64,000 nt of DNA, taken from assembly GCA_905233385.1 (NCBI GenBank), contig CAJOEH010000001.1:57773-121772 (forward strand). The letters run 5' to 3'. This DNA comes from an uncultured Oscillospiraceae bacterium. GTDB lineage: Bacteria; Bacillota; Clostridia; Oscillospirales; Oscillospiraceae. The notes beneath the pieces are model-generated. The model had not been told where the DNA came from and made no database searches. It worked only from the letters and a program-made list of their open reading frames with translations. Position numbers and translations under genes: made by a program. Shown here piece by piece: positions 59,483-64,000 of this stretch (positions are counted from its first letter, which is position 1; every line of letters begins with the position of its first letter).

Positions 59483-59949
59483 ATTGCCCATCTCCGTTCA
59501 AATACATATTCGTCCAACGCCGCCTCCATCAATAGGACGGCGGTTTCTTTTATCCACGGCAGCAGTTTTTCTGTAATGACTGCGCGGAAGGGGATGCGAT
59601 GTGCTGTTCCGTCATAAACGCAGTAGATACAGATTCGACCGTCGCCGCAGAGCCATCGACCGTAGATCTGATACTTTTCAGAGTAAAAACGCTCCGATAG
59701 GATTGTCGCCACGGATACGTCGTTCTGCGGCATCAACGCAGACGATTTTACATCATCATTATCCCACAGCAGCTCTTCCATCCGGCAGCCCAGCGCGGAA
59801 GCCAAACGCAGCAGGGTGTCGCCTCCTGCGGAGCTCAGTTTCTTATGCCCCTGTTCATAGTCCTGGATGGACCGAAAATTGACGCCGCTTTGCTCTGCTA
59901 ACGCCCGCCGCGTCATCCCCCGTTGTTCCCGTATGCTCTGTATGCTCAT
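59479..59949 (-). CDS. XRE-family regulator, HipB-like partner
   Basis: 156 residues. The N-terminal helix-turn-helix is IREQRGMTRRALAEQSGVNFRSIQDYEQGHKKLSSAGGDTLLRLASALG. A C-terminal ~90-residue part (SVATILSERFYSEKYQIYGRWLCGDGRICIYCVYDG) is not found in short HipB proteins and may touch the kinase. AAGGTGAG precedes the ATG. Its promoter contains a palindrome between -35 and -10, so it should repress the pair. It overlaps the kinase gene by four bases. Confidence 0.85.
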   Translation of the reverse strand: MSIQSIREQRGMTRRALAEQSGVNFRSIQDYEQGHKKLSSAGGDTLLRLASALGCRMEELLWDNDDVKSSALMPQNDVSVATILSERFYSEKYQIYGRWLCGDGRICIYCVYDGTAHRIPFRAVITEKLLPWIKETAVLLMEAALDEYVFERRWAM

Positions 59950-59969
59950 TTTCTCACCTTCTTATCTCC

Positions 59970-59997
59970 ATTATACGCATATTTGCGTATATGTCAA
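59970..59997 (-). promoter_or_regulatory. Promoter and operator of the hipBA-like pair
   Basis: Minus strand: TTGACA (59992-59997), 16-base spacer, TATAAT (59970-59975). A perfect palindrome TATACGCA-TATT-TGCGTATA (59972-59991) fills the spacer and enters the -10 box, an ideal repressor site. Confidence 0.88.
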
Positions 59998-60182
59998 GAA
60001 AAAGAAAATGACGTTTCTTTCAAAAGTTATTATTCCTTCCTTTGATTTTTGTATTTGAGCAACACAAAACGCACTTTTCTTTGCACTTTTCCGCAAAAAT
60101 ATCGCGTCATTTTTACACTTTTCCACGAACGCCGTCAAAACCATTCCCTAATTCGCACTCTTTCAGTAATAATTCGCAGAAA

Positions 60183-60210
60183 AATCGCTCTGCAGACCGG
60201 CAGAGCGATT
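60183..60210 (-). terminator. Terminator downstream of the small peptide gene
   Basis: An 11-bp stem (60183-60193 with 60200-60210); the minus strand continues TTTTTCTGCG. The stretch 59998-60182 holds nothing else I recognise. Confidence 0.8.
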
Positions 60211-60311
60211 CTCTAAGTGGGGCGACATTTCACTTGCACTTCTGCAAGACTGCGATCAGATATCTCTGTTTTTCTTGCAAATGTGCCGGATTTGTGCGTT
60301 CCGTGTCATTT

Positions 60312-60365
60312 TTACCGTATAATCACGGCGAAAAAGGAAACAACGAAAATACTGAGCTCTTTCAT
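60312..60365 (-). CDS. 17-residue hydrophobic peptide
   Basis: MKELSIFVVSFFAVIIR, from an ATG at 60365 with AAGGAG eight bases upstream. Its transcript would begin at the promoter at 60452-60480, pass a first hairpin terminator at 60385-60407, and end at 60183. A short hydrophobic segment with a charged N-terminus recalls small membrane-active (type I toxin-like) peptides of Clostridia, but it is shorter than most. It may be a real leader or toxin peptide or a truncated relic. The ribosome binding site and position between two terminators are the reasons for calling it. Confidence 0.4.
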   Translation of the reverse strand: MKELSIFVVSFFAVIIR

Positions 60366-60384
60366 TTCTTTTGCTCCTTAAAGG

Positions 60385-60445
60385 AAAAGGCGGGGAACTT
60401 CCCCGCCAAAGGTGGACCCGGGTCTGACGACCAGCCCGTTTTCCT
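60385..60445 (-). ncRNA. Short structured RNA / attenuator leader
   Basis: From a predicted start near 60445 the minus strand gives about 60 nt: a first hairpin built on GGUC-GUCA-GACC, then a GC stem GGCGGGG-AAGUU-CCCCGCC (60389-60407) followed by UUUUUCC, a textbook intrinsic terminator. The AAGGAG of the hydrophobic peptide lies just after the terminator. It could be a small RNA in its own right or a riboswitch-like attenuator for the peptide. I could not match it to a known RNA family. Confidence 0.5.
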
Positions 60446-60451
60446 ATGCAT

Positions 60452-60480
60452 ATTATATGCGAACTTGATGATAAAATCAA
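60452..60480 (-). promoter_or_regulatory. Promoter of the short RNA / peptide
   Basis: Minus strand: TTGATT (60475-60480), 17-base spacer, perfect TATAAT (60452-60457). Confidence 0.75.
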
Positions 60481-60542
60481 GTAGTTTTCTATCACCAAAT
60501 TACCATAAGCCGCGCCGGAATGCAAGCGAAAGAATACGCAAA

Positions 60543-60570
60543 GCGCGGAGCGGCGTTTGCCGCTCCGCGC
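60543..60570 (-). terminator. Terminator of SLH protein 4
   Basis: A perfect 12-bp GC stem (60543-60554 with 60559-60570, loop GTTT); the minus strand continues TTTGCGTATTCTTT. Confidence 0.75.
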
Positions 60571-60586
60571 GCAGGCTGTGTAAGAA

Positions 60587-63500
60587 TTACGGATTCATAA
60601 AGCGGTAGAGGAACGTGACGATCTGGCTGCGCTCGCAGGAGTTTTCGGGGCCGAAATGCGTCTCGTCCATGCCCTTGGTGATGTTCTTTTCGACCGCCCA
60701 GAGGACTGCGTCGTAGTAGTACGCGCCGCTCTTGTACAGGAATGCCACCGCATGCTCACGCTTGCAGTAGGCGTTCGGCGAGAAGTGCGTCGCGTCGGTG
60801 CCCTTGGTGACGCCCTTTTCGACCGCCCAGAGAACTGCCTTGTAATAATAGTCGCTTTCCTTCACGTCCACGAAGGGATTGACCGTGAGGGTGGGCGCGG
60901 GTTCGCCGAGGGCTCTCCACAGGAAGGTCACGATCTGCCCTCTCGTGCAGGTCGCGTGCGGCCCGAAGTGGGTCGCGTCGAGGCCGTTGGTGACCTGCGG
61001 CGTGTGGTAGTACGCCCACAGAACCGCATCGTAGAAATAGTCGGTCTTTTGTACGTCGACGAACGGGTTGACAAGCTCGACGGGCTTGCTCGGCTCGATC
61101 GTGACGGAGGTCGCGGCGTCGCTGCCGGAGACAATCTTGCCTCCGTCGATCTTGCCGTCCGCCGGCTCGATGATCTCGTCGTCATGCAGCGCAATGCTCT
61201 TGAATTCGGTGATCGCGCCGTAGACGCCCTCCGCGTGCAGCAGAGAGGCATGCAGCACCAGCTTCGCCTTGCCGTTCGAGGTGAGACCGTAGCCCTTGGA
61301 AAGCACGTCAAGCTTCGCGCCGCGGAAGAAGAGGTCGCCGTCGAAATTTGCGACGACGCCGCTGCCCGCGCTCTTGATCGTCAGCTTGCCGGTCATGCCC
61401 GTGAAGGTCGTTTCGGCGGTCAGCGTCACGGCGGCGATCAGGTTTGCGGTGTTCTCAAGGGTCACGTCCTTGTCCCAGGTGATCGTCAGCCCGCTGACGC
61501 CGTTGTTGCTGATGACGGTGCCGCTGCAGGTGATGCTGTCGTTGATCTTCAGCGTCTTGGTCGCAGGATCGTAGGACGCCTTGCCGTCGCCGAGGATGTT
61601 GTGCGCGTTTGCGCGCGTGACCTGAACGTCCGCAACGTAGAGGTCAAACTTTTCGTCCGGAGCCAGCTTCAGCTCCCTGACAGGCGTGCTGCCGAGGACG
61701 AAGGCACTGCCGTTGTTCACGGCGCCCATGGGATATTGGATCATTTCGTTGGTCAGCGTGATGCCGCCGAAGCCGTCAACCGCGGCGGTCGAGCCCTTGA
61801 CGTCCAGCGTGGAGGCGTAGACGTTGAGACCCGCGGCGCTGCTGCCCCGGATGCCGGTCGCGCCGGATGTGATGACAACGTCCGCCTCCTGGAAATTGAG
61901 CAGGCCGCTCTCGGCGCGGATCCCATCGCCGCCGGCGGAGATCGTGATTTTGCCGCCGCCCTTGATCGTCGTGTCACCCTTGAGGGTGAGCGCCTGCGCC
62001 TCGGTGGAAGTCAGCTTGAGATCCCGCGTGGGAACGATTGTCAGACCGTCGACCTCGCTCTTGATGACCTCCTGATTGAAGTGACCGGTAATGTCGCCGC
62101 GGAGGGTCAGCGTCTTGGTGGCAGGATCGTAGCTCGCCGTGCCGGAGCCGTCGCCGAGGATATCGCTCTTGTTGCCCTCGTGGACGAGATTGCCCTGCAC
62201 GTAAAGGCCGTAGGATTCCAGCTTCTCGAAATGCGCGGCCTTTGCGGGGTTGCCCGCGGAATCCGTGACCAGACCCTGATCGTAGTGGCCGCCGAGCGGC
62301 GTGGTCAGGACGCAGTCCTTCGCGGTGATCTTGAAGAAGCTGCCGATCGCCCAGGAGGTCGCGGTGGCAAAAAGTTCGCTGTTTTCGACGTAGAGATTGG
62401 AGCTTGCTTCATAGTGGCCGTGGATGCCGTAGTAGTCGCCGCCGGTGCAGTAGAGTTTGCTGTTGACGACGCTCAGCTGGTCGACGTACTGAACTGCGGT
62501 GACCCTGCCGACCAGCACGACGTCGGAATCCATGACATACAGATAGGCGTTGTCGTCGCCCGGGTTGTAGAAGCCGTATTCCGGCGCGATCTCGCTCGTG
62601 GCATAGACCTGGAACGTCATATTCTTGATGTTGACCTGGCCGCCCTCGGGCAGGTAGAAGCCTCTGCCGCTGCAGTAAACTGTCAGTTTCCCGGGGCCGG
62701 TGAAGTCCAGCGTCGTTCCGTTCTTCAGAACGAAGGCGTCCGCGTGTGTACCGGCAGCGGCGTCGTCAATCGTCAGAACCGCGTCGTTTTCGACCTTGAT
62801 ATCGGTGCCGACAAGATCGTTGAACACAAAGAGCGGGAAGGTATCGTCGGTGTTTCCGAGCGGTTTTCTCGGCGTATAGGTATAGCTCTTCTTAATGTGC
62901 AGCGTCTTTGCGGCAGGATCGTAGGAAAACGCGCCGTTATCGAGAATGTCGTCCTTGTTGCGCTCCGTGACGTAGCGGCCCGCGACGGTGAGATCATAAC
63001 GCGCGCTTTCGTCGCGCGAAATCTTGACCTCCTTGCCGGTGTAGGATCCGCTTTCCAGATAGCTGTCGCCCAGAAGATGGATCTGCTTGTAGAAGCCGAG
63101 AGAAACGGAATAGCCGCTCGCGGTCACCTTGCTGTTCTCGCAATGGAAGACGCCCGCGCCGTCCGAGCGGAAGCCGCGGTCGGTGGTGCTGTACGCGCCG
63201 ACGTTTGCCGAATAGAGCTGCACCTCATCGCAGGTGACGGCGGCGTTGGCGGAGATGATCCCGACCGTGGAATGCGAGACACAGAACGTCGCGGGATGGC
63301 CGGACGCAAACTCGATGCCCTTGCCTTTGGAGAAAATGCCGAACGTCGTATCCTGAATGGTCAGGCTGATCCTCGACGCATAGGCGGGCTCGTCCACGTA
63401 AACGGCGACGGCGGAATCGTCGGTCGCATAGATCGTCAGACCCTTTTCACCGTCGATGAACGTGCCGCAGCGCAGACGCAGACCGTACTTGGTGCAGGTG

Positions 63501-63778
63501 AGCGTGCTGTCTGCCGTCGCCTTGATTTTCAGCGCGGGGATCGCGGAATCGATCATCCAGTTGGAGTCGTCCACAGAGGCAGAGCCGTTGACGTACAGGA
63601 TATGGTAGGTGGGATCGTACTTGAAGACGCCGTCGCCCCAGACGTCGTCCTTATTGATGTCGGTGACCAGCCTGCCCTTGATCCGCAGCTCGTAGCTGTC
63701 GGCGGCCGCCGGCAGCACGGGCAGCAGCGAGAGTACCAGCACGAGCGCCAGCAGAAGGGAGCATAGTTTCTTTTTCAC
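60587..63778 (-). CDS. SLH surface protein 4 (four shared modules)
   Basis: 1063 residues with a GTG start at 63778 (GAGAGG upstream, signal peptide KKKLCSLLLALVLVLSLLPVLPAAA follows at once). Four copies of the island's module begin YELRIKGRLVTDINKDDVWG, YDLTVAGRYVTERNKDDILD, YGLYVQGNLVHEGNKSDILG and FDLYVADVQVTRANAHNILG, with beta-helix-like strands between. Three SLH domains end the protein. The linker between the second and third is shortened to FLYKSGAYYYDAV, whereas protein 2 has about 20 more residues there, an in-frame deletion. No palindromic promoter box is seen upstream; the gene follows another SLH gene after a 75-base gap with a hairpin. Confidence 0.88.
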   Translation of the reverse strand: MKKKLCSLLLALVLVLSLLPVLPAAADSYELRIKGRLVTDINKDDVWGDGVFKYDPTYHILYVNGSASVDDSNWMIDSAIPALKIKATADSTLTCTKYGLRLRCGTFIDGEKGLTIYATDDSAVAVYVDEPAYASRISLTIQDTTFGIFSKGKGIEFASGHPATFCVSHSTVGIISANAAVTCDEVQLYSANVGAYSTTDRGFRSDGAGVFHCENSKVTASGYSVSLGFYKQIHLLGDSYLESGSYTGKEVKISRDESARYDLTVAGRYVTERNKDDILDNGAFSYDPAAKTLHIKKSYTYTPRKPLGNTDDTFPLFVFNDLVGTDIKVENDAVLTIDDAAAGTHADAFVLKNGTTLDFTGPGKLTVYCSGRGFYLPEGGQVNIKNMTFQVYATSEIAPEYGFYNPGDDNAYLYVMDSDVVLVGRVTAVQYVDQLSVVNSKLYCTGGDYYGIHGHYEASSNLYVENSELFATATSWAIGSFFKITAKDCVLTTPLGGHYDQGLVTDSAGNPAKAAHFEKLESYGLYVQGNLVHEGNKSDILGDGSGTASYDPATKTLTLRGDITGHFNQEVIKSEVDGLTIVPTRDLKLTSTEAQALTLKGDTTIKGGGKITISAGGDGIRAESGLLNFQEADVVITSGATGIRGSSAAGLNVYASTLDVKGSTAAVDGFGGITLTNEMIQYPMGAVNNGSAFVLGSTPVRELKLAPDEKFDLYVADVQVTRANAHNILGDGKASYDPATKTLKINDSITCSGTVISNNGVSGLTITWDKDVTLENTANLIAAVTLTAETTFTGMTGKLTIKSAGSGVVANFDGDLFFRGAKLDVLSKGYGLTSNGKAKLVLHASLLHAEGVYGAITEFKSIALHDDEIIEPADGKIDGGKIVSGSDAATSVTIEPSKPVELVNPFVDVQKTDYFYDAVLWAYYHTPQVTNGLDATHFGPHATCTRGQIVTFLWRALGEPAPTLTVNPFVDVKESDYYYKAVLWAVEKGVTKGTDATHFSPNAYCKREHAVAFLYKSGAYYYDAVLWAVEKNITKGMDETHFGPENSCERSQIVTFLYRFMNP

Positions 63779-63808
63779 ACGTTTTTCCTCTCTTTCGTTT
63801 CAAATAAT

Positions 63809-63836
63809 CCCGCGGGGTGGGATGCCACCCCGCGGG
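63809..63836 (-). terminator. Hairpin between SLH genes 5 and 4
   Basis: A perfect 12-bp GC stem (63809-63820 with 63825-63836, loop GATG), with ATTATTTG after it on the minus strand. It probably terminates most transcription of the upstream gene; read-through or an unseen promoter must supply SLH gene 4. Confidence 0.6.
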
Positions 63837-63853
63837 GGTTTTCTGTGAAATGC

Positions 63854-64000
63854 TTACGGATTCATAAAGCGGTAGAGGAACGTGACAATCTGGCAGCGCT
63901 GGCAGGAGTTTTCGGGGCCGAAATGCGTCTCGTCCATGCCCTTGGTGATGTTCTTTTCGACCGCCCAGAGGACTGCGTCGTAGTAGTACGCGCCGCTCTT
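63854..64000 (-). CDS. SLH surface protein 5, C-terminal end only
   Basis: 48 codons and a stop, cut by the window edge. It encodes KSGAYYYDAVLWAVEKNITK and continues to CQIVTFLYRFMNP, one SLH domain that matches the end of SLH protein 4 at all but a few positions, including the shortened KSGAYYYD linker. The DNA is also nearly identical (63854-64000 against 60590-60736). The two genes are therefore recent tandem duplicates at least at their 3' ends. Confidence 0.85.
   Translation of the reverse strand, partial: KSGAYYYDAVLWAVEKNITKGMDETHFGPENSCQRCQIVTFLYRFMNP

Noticed and set aside
60385..60445. SRP RNA, 6S RNA or a known riboswitch
   Set aside because: The conserved core sequences of these families that I can recall are not present; only a short hairpin and terminator are visible.
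60656..63766. A 1036-codon plus-strand frame opposite SLH gene 4
   Set aside because: Same shadow effect; composition is unlike any protein and the SLH gene on the other strand is unambiguous.

Overview
This is a 64 kb stretch of a GC-rich chromosome of an anaerobic, Gram-positive-type member of the Bacillota, most likely a gut Clostridia/Oscillospirales relative. The evidence is strong AGGAGG-type ribosome binding sites, sigma-A promoters with 17-base spacers, many T-tailed hairpin terminators, lipoproteins with Lipo-boxes, S-layer homology (SLH) surface proteins, a flavodiiron-rubredoxin fusion typical of anaerobes, and a BlaI/BlaR1-type pair. No rRNA, tRNA or CRISPR array is visible. Both ends cut through genes.

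Bases 1-21,000 are mostly housekeeping and accessory metabolism. They hold a sugar kinase fusion (APH/NahK-like plus ROK) followed by nagA, a BlaR1/BlaI pair under a large palindromic operator, 5-formyl-THF cyclo-ligase, a diacylglycerol-kinase-family lipid kinase, two tandem YfhO-type membrane proteins, a pyridoxamine kinase, an SLC13/ArsB-like transporter, a lipoprotein, and larE-larB-larC for the nickel pincer cofactor, but without larA. Two small membrane proteins sit head to head with the flavodiiron protein at 20.7-22.5 kb.

Bases 22,584-28,456 hold the most unusual locus. It is a tightly overlapping three-gene operon of a membrane protein with a C-terminal RyR domain, a two-helix K+ channel (TVGYGD filter) with a Rossmann region and a C-terminal RyR domain, and a membrane-anchored TIR protein whose outer part is twelve 32-residue YD-type repeats. 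I read it as a candidate TIR-to-ion-channel signalling or defence system.

Bases 28,500-43,900 hold an FecCD-type metal/siderophore importer, an IclR regulator divergent from an ABC importer fused to a winged-helix/nucleotidyltransferase gene, a PlsC/GT8 pair, a membrane-linked XRE regulator with a leaderless-looking promoter, an HD hydrolase, several GNAT enzymes including a Nudix-GNAT fusion, and a RAYT transposase bracketed by its REP/BIME repeats. The RAYT stop codon lies inside a REP element.

Bases 43,900-64,000 form a cell-surface island of five SLH proteins (one cut by the window end), a NarL-type response regulator, a HisKA_3-type sensor kinase and a multi-pass membrane partner. Three SLH genes share a promoter in which a CCGCC-N4-GGCGG palindrome abuts the -35 box, at the usual position for a class II activator; the regulator gene lies directly downstream of one of them. 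The island also carries an AraC regulator, a HipBA-like pair with its operator inside the promoter, and a short structured RNA followed by a 17-residue hydrophobic peptide.
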